Positions 49,098 through 61,700 of a DNA stretch of 64,000 nucleotides are shown here, piece by piece; positions within the stretch are counted from its first letter, which is position 1, and each line of letters opens with the position of its first letter. Both the position numbers and the translations under genes were made by a program. The DNA lies in the NCBI RefSeq assembly GCF_036324505.1, contig NC_086366.1, positions 19,360,927 through 19,424,926 on the forward strand. Direction: 5' to 3'. The DNA comes from Eleginops maclovinus (taxonomy: Eukaryota > Chordata > Actinopteri > Perciformes > Eleginopidae). The notes under the pieces were generated by a model. That model worked only from the letters and a program-made list of their open reading frames with translations, was not told the origin of the DNA and searched no databases.

Positions 49098-50060
49098 ATG
49101 GCTGTTCAGACTGCAATCATGAACCCTCAGTTCATGAGTTTCTGCTTCCCTGGTTCTGTGATGGAGTATGACGTGGAGAAAAGCCTGGATGGGAGTCTCC
49201 TCGGTGAGGCAGAAAATGACGAGGACTACAAAGAGACCACTAGGGACCTGCTGAGCTTCATAGACTCAGCCTCCAGCAATATCAAGCTGGCTCTGGACAA
49301 GCCAGTGAAATCCAAGAGGAAAGTCAACCACCGGAAGTATCTACAGAAGCAGATCAAAAGGTGCACCGGCATAATAACACCAGGAAATCTAGCAGATGCC
49401 CCTGTTAAAAGACAGGGTTCCCCTCTGGCTCAACCCAGCCCTTTGCAGAGCAAAACTCTGCCTAAACGTGATGGAGTCCAGGCAAACCTACAGAGCAAGA
49501 GCCTGGCAGCCCTCTTCAGCCCAGTGAAGGATATAAGAGGTGAAAAAGCTAAGAAACCACCCCTAAGGCATCGCAATCTGCCCCCTTCTTTCTTCACTGA
49601 GCCTGCCAACTGCTCCAAAGTCAGCTCCACATCTGGGATGACGCTGAAGGACTTGGAGCGAGGAAATCCTGAGGCTGTGGAGTTCTTCGAGCTCTTGGGG
49701 CCTGATTACAGCAACATGGTCAGTGACCAGGACCTTTATCAAAGTATGCCGGTCCGTGTGCTGCAAGAGATGGGAGGCCCGGATCCTGCTTCATACGATG
49801 CTCATCATTTAGTTGGTGGACTTCTGTACTCCGAGCCCTGGACTAGCTGCTCAGGACCCTCTAAGAAACTAGAGGAGGGCCTGCGTACGGGCCAGGCCCA
49901 GCCTCCCGTCTACTGTCCTTCTGAGACTGCTTCTGGGTCCATAGAGGACAACGCACTGTGCACTTTGCCCTTCCCAAACTTCTTCACAGACTGCTCCATA
50001 CCTCAGGTCACTTATGATTTAAGTGGTGGTTATAACAGAGCTAACTATTCATCTCTATGA
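49098..50060 (+). CDS. fam181b: Protein FAM181B
   Basis: Vertebrate FAM181 protein of unknown molecular function, expressed in the developing nervous system in mammals. A single open coding exon of 320 residues. The hallmark block TRDLLSFIDSASSNIKLALD, then KPVKSKRKVNHRKYLQKQI, at about residues 48-87, is nearly identical to human. Other shared blocks are QSKSLAALF (132-140), NLPPSFFTEP (160-169), EAVEFFELLGPDY (192-204), GGLLYSEPW and the C-terminal YDLSGGYNRANYSSL (human YDYSAGYSRTAYSSL). The start was set at MAVQ to match human MAVQ. The frame stays open upstream to an ATG at 48936, adding 54 residues not seen in human. It follows prcp, as in human 11q14. Human FAM181B has about 426 residues, mostly from Ala/Gly-rich insertions absent here. 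Confidence 0.95.
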   Translation: MAVQTAIMNPQFMSFCFPGSVMEYDVEKSLDGSLLGEAENDEDYKETTRDLLSFIDSASSNIKLALDKPVKSKRKVNHRKYLQKQIKRCTGIITPGNLADAPVKRQGSPLAQPSPLQSKTLPKRDGVQANLQSKSLAALFSPVKDIRGEKAKKPPLRHRNLPPSFFTEPANCSKVSSTSGMTLKDLERGNPEAVEFFELLGPDYSNMVSDQDLYQSMPVRVLQEMGGPDPASYDAHHLVGGLLYSEPWTSCSGPSKKLEEGLRTGQAQPPVYCPSETASGSIEDNALCTLPFPNFFTDCSIPQVTYDLSGGYNRANYSSL

Positions 50061-50790
50061 GAAACTGTGCTTAGAAGAGCTGCTGGTGAAAAGCAGAAAT
50101 TGCTGTGATAAGTTTAACAGTAGGCTAAGAGAATTGGATATTACTTTATCATAATTGTTCATGTGTTGTGGAAGCAATATTGCAACTGGATTTAATCATT
50201 TTGCATCATCTCCTCCGCTACAACATGTGTCACTTTCCTGGAGAAAAACAAGGAACTTCAAATATTGTATTTCAAAATAAATTGTCCAAAGCTTTTTCCC
50301 AGTTTAATTAACTATTCTGTTTAATGTTAAGATGTTTCACACGTGGATATTATTTTCTTTATCTCAGGCAATTTCTAATGACTGTGTAGGGTAAGCTTCA
50401 GTTTTGTATGTGGAGTAAATCCGGTCATTAGTATGTTATCTTAATCTGGGAATTGCAGATATAGTTGTTGGTGTAGTCCGCTGAACCTCACTTATTGCTT
50501 CATAATATAGAACTGTTTGTCACATTTGAAAAATCATGCTGACACTCAGCCAGGCACTTTTTCCTTCCTGTAAATAACTGTTCTTTGAAGAGAGGAAAAT
50601 CATTTTTGCTGAAATGATTATTACAGAAAAGTGTGATGCGATGTTTGTTTTACGACATTTTACAGCTCCGAAATGATTTTCAGCTGGCAGATTTACCACT
50701 TGTATCCAATTTCTTGGAAAAGCCTTAAATGTATCTAGCTATTGTAAGAGGATAAAATAAAGCTGGTCTTTATTATTGGGAAAACAGTGT
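50061..50790 (+). other. fam181b 3' UTR
   Basis: Noncoding, with a candidate early AATAAA near 50276 and a strong signal at 50756-50761, followed about 30 bases later by the GT-rich element TGTCTGTGTTTGTGTTC. The distal site is the better candidate. Confidence 0.65.
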
Positions 50791-51823
50791 CTGTGTTTGT
50801 GTTCATTGTTAATCATGGTTTGTTAAGAGTTGAGTTTGTTGCAATCAGTCGCAAAAATCAATATATACACATGAAAACTCTTATCCTTTGAGAACTGCAA
50901 CATATGCCAAAGTGTTTCAGTTCTTATCTCAAAATCCTGATGCTCCTCTACCTTGAGTTTTCCTGTTTCGTTAAATAACTATTGCTTGTTTTTTATTTAT
51001 TCCAATGCTTTAATCATCTTCCTGTAAGTGAACCACTCTTTAACCCTGGGTTTGAAGTGCTTTATGCAATCGGTTGCAACTACTGAGTTGAGTCCTGACA
51101 CATAGGTTTAACAGGTAAAGTAGTATTTACTTCAGGGCTGAAGTATTGCATTACATTTCATCATACAGGTGTTTGTGATTGTTGTAGGCACAGAGAGTAT
51201 AACAAATCTTAATTTACTCAAGTATTTATACCTGTATAAATTGATTGAAAAGACACCTTAATACATTACTGATTGCAGTGTAAACCAGCATTGTTTGTTT
51301 CTGGTCCGATAAATTGGAATTTCTGTCTCATTTGTTGAGATGTTAAACAAAAGGGGAAAACAACATAACAATTCCGAGGAAAAAACATCAACTGGTACAC
51401 AATGGAGAAATAATTCAGTGCTGCTTGATTGATTTTACATTTCTGCTGGGACTGAGAGCCAGCTGGTAAACACTCTGTGGGACATAAACACCTTAAAGTG
51501 TTGTGAGATTAGAAAAAGTAAGTTCATGTTCAGTTTCTAACTCTCAACATCATTGCCCATAATTAACTTCTCACACATACACTCTCGAACATGCTCCTAT
51601 TTCTCAAAATAAGCAAACAGTGAGTAAGTATGACAATCATTTATATTTAATTCACAGTTTTGGCTACTGCAGCACTCCATTAATCCATTTGGTGCTTAAT
51701 ATGGGCATGGGATTTATTAATTTCCTGCAAATTGTTGGTTGGGGATTTCAACATGAAACCTCCAAACCATCTTTAGATCATTTAAATACCATGACCCTGC
51801 TAACCGTAGGCTATACATTAGTA

Positions 51824-51837
51824 CCACCCTCTGCTGG
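51824..51837 (-). promoter_or_regulatory. CTCF-like motif
   Basis: CCACCCTCTGCTGG fits the reverse-complement CTCF core at 13 of 14 positions, about 1 kb beyond the fam181b 3' end. Confidence 0.25.
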
Positions 51838-52671
51838 CTGATGAAAGTCCAATCATGGGGCAGAAATCCTGGCTCACACTAAAGTCTGCATAGTTAACTC
51901 TTGAAAAAGAAATTATAGTCACATTGTACAACATTGTATATAATATTAGACAGGTTGATCTTTATCTTGCTTTTTTTACATTTTTAAACATGGCAGGAAT
52001 TTCTCAGGAAAGATGTTGTACAGATATATAAAGCTAAGGTAAAGTAATCAGGAAAAGGAAATTGTCAAATATATATCTAAACAAAAAAATGCTTTTATAT
52101 AAATAAATAATATTTGTATCTGCTTCTTTGTGTACCTAAAGCAAATACTATATAAAAACTATTGTATTTTATATATCTTTATTTAAAAAAAAAAGAATGT
52201 TATGTTATTTATTCTTTGGATTTTATGCAGTCTTATGTGTGTGCAAAAAATAAACACTTTTTATTTTGATATCCAGCTTTTTCAGTATTAGCCTATAGGC
52301 CTACAGCCATAGTATTAAAACATTTTTAGATACCTACCCACCCACCCACAAAAAAAAAAAAGAAAGAAAGGTAAGGTAAGGAAAGGAAATTGCAGACAAC
52401 TATGTTTTCTTTCTCCAGTTGACTAAACATGCACAATCTGGCTAATCGCCTAACCAGCAGTCCTTAGTTGTTTACAACGATTTCACGAGTATTAAAGTGC
52501 TGTGGCATGTTGCTGAAAAAGGCAGGAGCAATTTCCAGTTGTTTTTCCTACGATTTATTGACCCATAGTTCCCTTTCTCAATTTTCAATCAAGAAACAAT
52601 ATAAAATGACAGAGCACCACAAACATGTCCGTCAGTGTTGTGGCTTCAGGCCCAGCACTTACTAATAGCAC

Positions 52672-52685
52672 ACACTAGATGGCAG
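52672..52685 (+). promoter_or_regulatory. CTCF-like motif
   Basis: ACACTAGATGGCAG fits the forward CTCF core at 13 of 14 positions. It is opposite in orientation to the motif at 51824, about 850 bases away. Confidence 0.25.
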
Positions 52686-55507
52686 TAATGTTCCACTGAA
52701 AAATCAAACGTCCACCACTCCCATTTAGACACAAATGCACTTGTATCTGATGTATGAGATTATATGTAAAACCGCGGTATTGTGTAGGGTTTTTTCAAAT
52801 CCCAGTCCTGAATTCAGTGAGTTGGAGGGGAATGGATGCATGTAAACTGCACATTTGTATCCCTCAGTCTATTTCAGAGTTGGTTTAAATGGACTTCAAC
52901 ACACTCATGTTAGGGTGCCTACTATAATGTCATGGTGTACATGTTCATTGTAATGCTGGATTTTGAAGCTTATATACAGTAGTCTTCCAGGCTTTTTTTT
53001 TTTTTTTTTTTAACTCTGACCAGCTGTCTTTGTTGCAGATTGGTCAACAACACCTATCTTCTTCACAAGACAAAACACATCTGGCAATTTGCAATAGAGA
53101 ACTACACACACAGAAGGCATATGGATTTTCTGTTCCTGAGTTGACGCCCGCTGATACATTCAGATTAAACCCTACTGATGGAGCCACAACTGTATCCTGT
53201 TTTGATTTATGGCACACTGGAGATGCAATGTTTGTCAAATAGATTAACAAGAACTGTGTTGGCGCAGAGCTGAATAACAAGAGCCAGATATCTAGGTAAA
53301 CTAGATAATATACAGAAGACTTTCTATGGCATGGTATATGATGTCCTATAATAAAATAAGTGTAAACACAAATGATATCATTTGCACATGTATATACAGA
53401 ATGGAAAAACAAGCCAGTGCTCAAATGAACTCCACTGCCGAGAAAAAGTTATACATTTCAGAGTTGTTCATACCGTGGTGCTACACTGGAATTAGAGTAT
53501 CCATCCACGCTTACCCTCTCTCACTGACCTTTCACAGTTAGTCCTCATGGCTTGTTAAGACCACCGGGGTGAAAGCACAGTAGCCAAATGATATATCCGT
53601 AAGCCTTCCGTATAGTCTCCCTCAGTTACATATAACTATAGTCTCATTTTTGTCCATGTTTGTTTTGTAGAGAGCAAACTATAAAAATGATCCACATGTA
53701 TGCTATCAAAGCATAGCATCACCACTATCTTTAATTAACTGCTTTGCAAGAAAAATTTTACATTACAACAGGTTTCATGCTTGGATTAATATAATAAGCT
53801 GCCAGTGGTTCATTGTATCCTCTGATTATCTGCTTGTAAAGATTACATTATTATTATTCGTAACCTGACATTTCTTTTTTCATATTCTCCAGCATACATA
53901 TTCATTATGAAACAATCTATCTTTTATAACTTATTACCTTATAATTGCACCTTTGTGTCTCAAATGTGCTTTTCTATTATCAGCCCCTTAGGCCATTTAT
54001 GTATTCCTTGGGTACTTCTTACGTACGTCCTTCCAAAGATTTCCAATCAAAGTATTCAGATACATCCTTTGTAAACACCAAATTAAACTTTAAATCCTTG
54101 ACTTTTAGACATTTTATTTCATCAGAGATAATGTTGCATTCCACCTTTCAAGGACTACACAGCAAGACATTTAAGGCTGAAATTAAGTGCATAGAGATAT
54201 GACTTCCCATTGCAATTTTCACACCTTGTATTGCACAGCCTCAACCAGTGATAGCAGTTAGTTTCTGTGAACATTAATTTTAAATGAATAATGTATCCTT
54301 GCCTGATCCTTTTCTTGTCTGTGGTAGTAAGATTACCCAAAAAAGACAATTTGCTTAGAGCTCAGTATATTTCTTTCGATATGTATTTCATGTCTCACTG
54401 CTTTCCATCTAAGTCTGCATTCATTTTCAGCAGCTATGGCGCACTGTTTTGCCTCCTCAGGGTGTTGTGAGTATGCTGGCTTACATCTGTGTGTTTTCGT
54501 CAGTGTGATAACAATTGCAAGCTGTGCAGATGACAAAAGTCTTGGTGAGATTAAAGGCAATACTGCTGGAGATTTCTCATCTCTGGCAGATGCTACCCGT
54601 ATTGACAGGCACAACTCTCTCATGAAAATCACATTAATAATATCAATTTAAAAGCCATTCCTTCTCGGATGACATACTTTAATAGGTGGAGTCGCTCTTG
54701 TTATGACTATGACTATCAAAAGGGTCTAAGAAAGAAAAATGTCACTATAGCAAATGTAATCTGATAATTTAAATGTAGAGAGGGGCTGATGACTACAAAG
54801 CGTCATTTATATGCAGTTATAGTAAACATATGAAACGGAATGGATGTCATTGAACACTTTACTGAAGTTGGATTGGTCATTAAAAGGGAAAACATGGGAA
54901 TATCGGAGAATATATATAATTTTTTACCTTTGTGTTATCTGTTAAGTCTCTTTCACTGTTAGCAAGCCATCCAGCCATCCATCCATATTTATTCTGCTCA
55001 TCTAAGTCATGGTCATGCCGATGTGAGCTGAGTATCCAAAGCCTGTTTTACCCAAGCCATCTCCTCAGGTTCCTGTTCTCATAGTTGGTCATGCTCCACC
55101 TGCAACACAGCTAGAAATATTTTGGGCTCCCTGACAACAGCTAAACAGAAGCTTTAACAGACTGAATATCTCATGTCCCTAAACACATCCTGTCCAGCTC
55201 CGGGGCCTTTGAATTATTCAAGGTTCGCCTCATCAAATAGTGTCACCATGCATCTCCAAGGAGAGAGGAATCTGGCTTCCAACCAAAGTCAACTCTTATT
55301 GATGACCCCTTAATGTTGTCAATTTCTGTCATTTGTCACTGCCGTTTGGTCACTATCGGAAGCATGGGAGCAGAGGAGAAGGTCAGAAAGAAAATCAACT
55401 AGTAAGTCAATAGGTTTGGATTGGACTTCTTCTCAAATAATTACTATACAGTGCACATGCACATGCTGAGGTTCATCTTAGCCTAGTCCCATGTTCTCTC
55501 CTTTGTC

Positions 55508-55535
55508 TTTGCTGTGGTTATATAACCACAGCAAA
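55508..55535. repeat. Perfect 28-bp palindrome with paired RUNX-like motifs
   Basis: The half-site TTTGCTGTGGTTAT is followed immediately by its exact reverse complement. Each half carries TGTGGTT, the RUNX core, pointing towards the centre. It lies about 10 bases before a LINE tail remnant. Confidence 0.9.
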
Positions 55536-55544
55536 AGGTTTGGA

Positions 55545-55770
55545 GTTCAGAATCAGAATGCCTTCATTCCTCCCACAGAGGGGACACTTACATCGTTACA
55601 GCAAAAGCGAGGATAGAGACAAAAAATAAGTAAAATAAAACACTATTAGATAAAAGGGCATGCACAAAAAGTATTAAATTAAAGATGGGAAACAATTAAA
55701 AGTCATTTAAGTTACATTCAAATTAGATTATACTAATATACAAATTGTGTTATTGCAGTAGTTGTCAGCA
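55545..55770 (-). mobile_element. LINE 3'-tail remnant, minus strand
   Basis: The plus-strand sequence AGAATCAGAATGCC...CCCACAGAGGGGACAC followed by TTACAGCAAAAGC parallels the 3' end of the LINE in prcp intron 5 (GAATCAGAATACG...CCCACAGAGGGGAAC...TTACAGCAGAAAG). It is the same family and orientation, with no coding part left. The right boundary is vague. Confidence 0.7.
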
Positions 55771-58700
55771 TTTTGACTTCTTTCAGCTACAAAACTTTTG
55801 ATAAAGATGATGGCCAACATTAGATGGTTCACGTTAAATAACAGCATGTGATCATTTAAAAAAAACAAAACAACGAGCACATGCAGTGTTGTGCATTAAT
55901 TTCCTTAACTTTATTGACTTTCCATCTTTGAATATTGCAAACAGTAGAGATGACTAGTAACTGTTTGTGATCTCAGCCCACCATACTGCTTCAGCACCTC
56001 AGGGAACACGGTCATTAGCCTTTTCCAAATCCACCATCCATGTAGACAGGATTTGCGTACTCCGAAGTTTTGTCTTTTTCCACAGCACTTTGGCGCTTGC
56101 CTTCAGTGGATAAACCAGCAGTGCAGGTTTCTAAGTTAAGCAGGTGACAGCAGCTAGCACAAAGAGAACTTCAAACACACTAACAATTAGATATTTCTCT
56201 TTTAATGCTTGGCAGTCAAGGCAACCGTGCACTGCCTGATGCCTCGCCCAACTGCCTAAAGATAAAACAAACCATGACTGCTTATTTATTTACTTGTCTG
56301 TTTGTTTTGTTTCTCTGCTGTATTACAGTGCTATATGGCAGTGGGTGGTGTTAACTGCATAAAAATGAACAGGGTTTTATACATATTGGCAACACAATGT
56401 GTATAAACCACTCAGTATCATCATTATTTCTCTCATTACACAACCTCCATTGCCATTCTCTACCTGTCCACAAGAAACCCTCAAACTTCTACACTTGTCG
56501 TGTTCACTGGCCACTCACATCCTGCTCTGCAACAACCCTCAGCCATTCTCATCACCGGAGCTTCCACGCCTACCTGCTCACCTGTTTCCACTTCCCCTCA
56601 TCAGCCCATAGCAGCCCATTTTTCCTTCCCAGTCAGTTGCCTGTTTGTTAATTAAGGTTTTGCTGTGGCTTTCCAGTCATCTGACCTGACCTGTTTGTCT
56701 GCCTGCTTGCACTTGCACAATTGTATGCATTTGGGTCTTTTCCCTCTCGCAGACCTCACAGTAAGCACCTGATGACTGAATCATAATTAAAGCAACAACT
56801 ACAAAATACAAAACAACTATTCAGGACTAGTAAGTAATACTTATTCTTCTTTTCCTCACTGCCCTTTTTATAAATCAACTGAGCAATTGCATTCATTATA
56901 ATTTCCATTGGCAAAAAGAAAATAGCAAAACATTTACTCTGACACTTACCTTGCAGGCTTTTCAGTTGTGTAGACAGCACAACAATAGCAAAAGGCATTT
57001 CATTTATTATTATCGCATTCTGGCTTTAGGTAGAAGCAGAATTTAGAAAACAAGATTGTCGCATGCCCCTGCTGAGGGCTCGATGTGTCTAGCCTGTCTT
57101 TGGTAATTTAATGCAGCCAAGTCTGCCACTGCACATGACACAATAACAGTTCTTTTTGGGAACTCTGCTTGCCTTTATGCAAAATGGAAACGTGAGAATT
57201 AAACATTCTCACCTAAAAATAGACCTTACTTTGTGAAAATCGTCCAAATTCTGTGCCAACAAGAACCTTAGAGCTGTTGCAGAGATTTTTTTGGTGTTGT
57301 AATTATCTCTCTATTCAATGTCTTGAATTATAACTCATTACATCCTGTGAAATACATTTCCTCCCTGGCTACTGTCAGATGCAAATGTTCAAGGATGTTA
57401 GGATAGAAAGTGCGTTGTGAAGCGTCTTTGTCTCTGTAACATATCGAGGGCAGGATCTGATCCAAAGATATAAATGACATGCCTATCATCTGAAGGAGAG
57501 GAAGTTGTATTATACCACCTGTACATCCCTTGAGAAACATTATAATCTGTAATAGCAGAGAAAATCCCATTACCTGTCACAGATTTCTTCCCTCATAATT
57601 GCTGGAGCCTCCCCTTTGGGAGGGATGGGGGTGAAGGACGGCAGACATGCTGATATCAGACTATCTTCAGGAGAAATCTAGGGGACATCTATTTTCATCT
57701 TGTCATTCCCATAGCAAGGTTTGGCCTTTCTCAACCCTTGAAATAGAGTTTTGAAGTAAAACATTACCGCAATAACATGACTGCACCACCATAATTTGAT
57801 GCTAAAGACCTTGTGTCTGTGTGCTGACAACTACATCCCTTGTTTGCTGGTGAATAACTGGTCATTTAAATAGCCTTTAAGCCAAATAGTATTATAATAC
57901 AACCAGTATGTAGTTAGTCTTTGTTTCCTATCATCGTAATAATGCTTTGACGTAATCTTTATTGCTGTTTGATCAATATAATTCATTAAAGGTAACATAT
58001 GAACCTAGTATGGGATTATGGCATTGATCCTGTATGCATCCATCTATTTACTAATCATTCCCTGATGGAAGAGTACACTTCATCAAACATACCTGAGCCG
58101 TTCCAAGGTCAGAAAAGGTTCCTTCTTATTGAAATTGTTGGTGATATTCCGGTTGTAACCCAAGATAATGGGGTGTCTGCACACAAAGGCCTCAAGAAAT
58201 CACCTTTATAAAATACCTCAACCGTACCAATTAGCTCATTGTGTCGGAGCAGGGACTCTACTAAAAGATCATCATGAGTCCCAAGCTCTAAACCCTTTCC
58301 CTAAGCCAACACATCCTATGAAGCACGTTGGCTATGTGAATCTACAATCTCACTCTAGTGCAACGTAAGACAAGTTGTATTGTATCTGATGCTGAAACAC
58401 ATTCTACACTCACAAAAAATAAGAAACCTCCAAAAGAACGACATTAGAGATATAATGTGATACTTTCTGTCACCCAGGATACCTTGGTCCAGACAGTTGT
58501 TAACTCTTCTCCCAGAGCTCCATTTGTTCAGCTTTACATCTACCAGTCAACCCAATTATAGCATATTGGAATACATGGGGGGTCTTCTTGTCCACTAAAT
58601 GGCTCTGAGTTTTTCTGTTCCTCCCTGACAAGACAATAAACAAGATATTGCTGTAATTCAACCGAATTTGAAGAAATAGTACCCCTGTGAAAACAGAATG

Positions 58701-61700
58701 TATTCATCTTCAAGTTATGTAAGAAACCTAAGCCCCAAATGCTTGCAGACATTATATAAGCCTCAGTCTCTTCATATGAATAGAAATGGATTAAATATAC
58801 TGACTATCGAGCTGCTAAAGATCTGAAAAGGTTCTAGTGAAAATTTCATTTGAGTATTTTATGTGTCTTCCATGCAAAAAACAAATCTCTTTTTTAGTTT
58901 TTTTTTGTCCTCTGATGGAGCACATTTCTGTTGTGTTTCATCACTTAACCCTTTCCTCTATGATTTGCCTGGTCCAAGGAATTCTTTGGTCCAGGTGTAA
59001 TGCCTTGGATGAGACTGCTCTGTTTGTGTGCCTTGTTATTTCTTCTGTATTGTGGTGCAGGTTGAGTGGAGCGATTCTCTGAATGATGGCATGCCCCCAT
59101 TTTTAATGAACTGTTTATCTTGTGTCTGGTTTCTGGCAACGTCTGATGTTTGCTCATGGAAAGAAAGAGCGACAATAGAGAGAGAGGGGGATAGAAACCC
59201 TGCTTGTGACATTTTGTTGAAATGAACAGATTGTGGTACACATTTAAAAGAGCAATAAAGAGACATCCACTCTGAGGGTATTGAGTTTTGAGTAAGGTCT
59301 TTTGTGATGTCCCCTGTAATTTATGTTAAACCGTAGAGTTCATAAATGATTAGATGTAGATAAAATATACTTTTCTGATAATGTGAGGAAGAAGATTGTG
59401 ATTGGCAATATAAAATATGGCGTACTTACAAGAATAAAGAGTATGATTTTTTTCCTTTTTACCTCCTATTCCTTGAGTAATGAGTTCTTATGTATCTCTC
59501 TATAGTACGCGTTATTTTGAACTCCAGGTTTCTTGATTAGAAAAGATTGTTGAGCTACACATATTTAATTCTACACCAAAAACCGTCTAAATGTTTTTTC
59601 AGTCACATTGACTCAAAGACTTTCTCAATGCAGAGTAAAGTAATGAAGTTATAAAGACACAACGCCTCTTTATGTCCTTGTTCGTTTTTGTGATATGCTA
59701 ATGTATGCAGATTAAGGGTCCATTAGCATCTCTGTACCAGGAGATCTCTTGCATGTACTGATTGTATTTCTGGAGCCAAAAAAATCATATAGGCTGGCCA
59801 AGTTTTTTCCTTCTCCTCTGGCTAATTGTTCCATTAGCCTTCCTCCAAAAAATAATTCTAGGCTTCCCAAATAACCAGACAGCCTAGTCTCAAGCGATAT
59901 CAATAATTGTTAGTAGTTTCCGACAACACAATTACATGTTGGAAAGATATGATTCATAAGTGTGCAGTGCTGTGGAGTACAGTTTGCAAGAGAATGCATT
60001 TCCTCTGAGGTGTGCGTAATTAAAAGGAACTTTATTTATTGTATTTCTCTCTCCAGCAGCAAGTAGAATTTCCTCAAGCAGAAATATCATCCTCTCAAAA
60101 GTTTGCAAACATCTCAAACTCCCTTTCAGAAATTGTGCTACCTTACAAAGTGCAAGATCAACTACAAAGCATGTGTGTAGGTGAACTTGTCTCGAGCAGC
60201 TGCATTTAATACTGATTTATTGACTGTACAAAGATAAATGACTAACAGCTGTGTTACTAGCAGCAGTTACATTTTCAGTAGGTACATTTCCTTCTCATAC
60301 TGTACTGTCCTCTGTATGCTTCTAACACTCACGCAACCGGCACACTCGACACAGACCAACAAAGTAGTTATCATTGAACTTAGACCACACTAAAGAGTGA
60401 CTTTACATCATAATGTAATACTATTTTGTAATCTGATCTGATAGTATTAACTGGGATCTCAAAAGCAGGGATATCTTTTAATAGCACCTACATTTCATTG
60501 TGAGCCAAATATAGAGCTTCACAAAATGTGTATAATTTAATATTTTCAAACCCTCATACCCCAAATTATTATCGGATTTGTCGGGGGCTCGGAGAATTAA
60601 CACAGCATTTTTATCTAACAACACAGTTGCCGAAAATAGGGCGGTACCTGACACAATTGTATGTTCCCCTGGGTCTCTGTTATTGATAGGACAATTTTTT
60701 GCTGACACAGCATAAGTTTATGCTTTGGGTCAGAGTGAGTGTGGGAAATCAACTAGGAAAAGACATACAAGTCGGGGTGTCAGTGTTTTATAATAAGACA
60801 CATTTATAAAATGTTAACATTTATATAAAAGAACCATTCACTAACCATGAAGAAGTATTGTCTTAATGTTTTCCATTTTGCTCTTTTTGATACTGTACTT
60901 GTATATTTACTTAAAACGTATAGTTATGTCTACAAGACTTAGTCTAATGTTGTCAATTGTCTCTTGAATATACACATAGATAGTATATTATGTATATCAG
61001 AACAAAACTTTTTTATCACAGCTATACAAATCACTCTCAGTTTGGAATTGTGCGTTATTTGCATAGTAACAAGACGGCAGATGCTCACTTTATTGGGGAA
61101 AAACCTCTTCTATCCTCACAGGTTATGGCGATATGTTTCAACGCTCTATTTAATATTGTTAAATCGAACAGATGTTTCAGTAGTTAAATTGAAAATGAAA
61201 CCATTTTCACCTTTCTTATGTTCTAACTGTTATTTAAACTTCCAAGAAAACTCTGCGGATGAAGGGCGAGTCACATAAAAAGATGGACGACTTTGCATCC
61301 CGGCTCAGCCAGAGGGGCTCAAGGTGTGATGAATACTAAAAAGAAAAGACTAAGAAGAGTAAGATTTATTTACATGCACAGCAACAACATTATTGAGTCA
61401 TCAATAAACCTTCACCTCGAACCAGTAAATCTGTCAAATGCTTAATCAAATAAAATCTCAAACCAACATCATCTAATCCGCAACATGAGGGCGCATTAAT
61501 GTGTTCTATTGACATTAACACAGACATGCAAATCTGCATACAAATGATGCTGAATTAGCTGGTTCACCTAAGGCTGTCGCAAGTTTTAGGGGACAACCAT
61601 CCATAGTCAAAGCGCTACATTTCCTCCAATAATGTAAATTCAAGTAGTATTTTTCTAGGGAAAAGACTATCTTTCCTTGTTAAATATTAGTGGAAAACAC

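Larger units (their letters stand above)
50791..55507. other. Gene-poor region after fam181b
   Basis: No open frame with recognisable similarity and no exon chain on either strand. Two CTCF-like motifs lie at 51824-51837 and 52672-52685. The segment 54970-55330 begins CCATCCATCCATATTTATTC and looks like a decayed dispersed repeat. Poly-T at about 52992-53010. Confidence 0.5.

Noticed and set aside
56397..56780. Possible LTR or retroelement remnant
   Set aside because: Textural resemblance only; no termini, primer site or coding part could be identified, so it was not called as an element.
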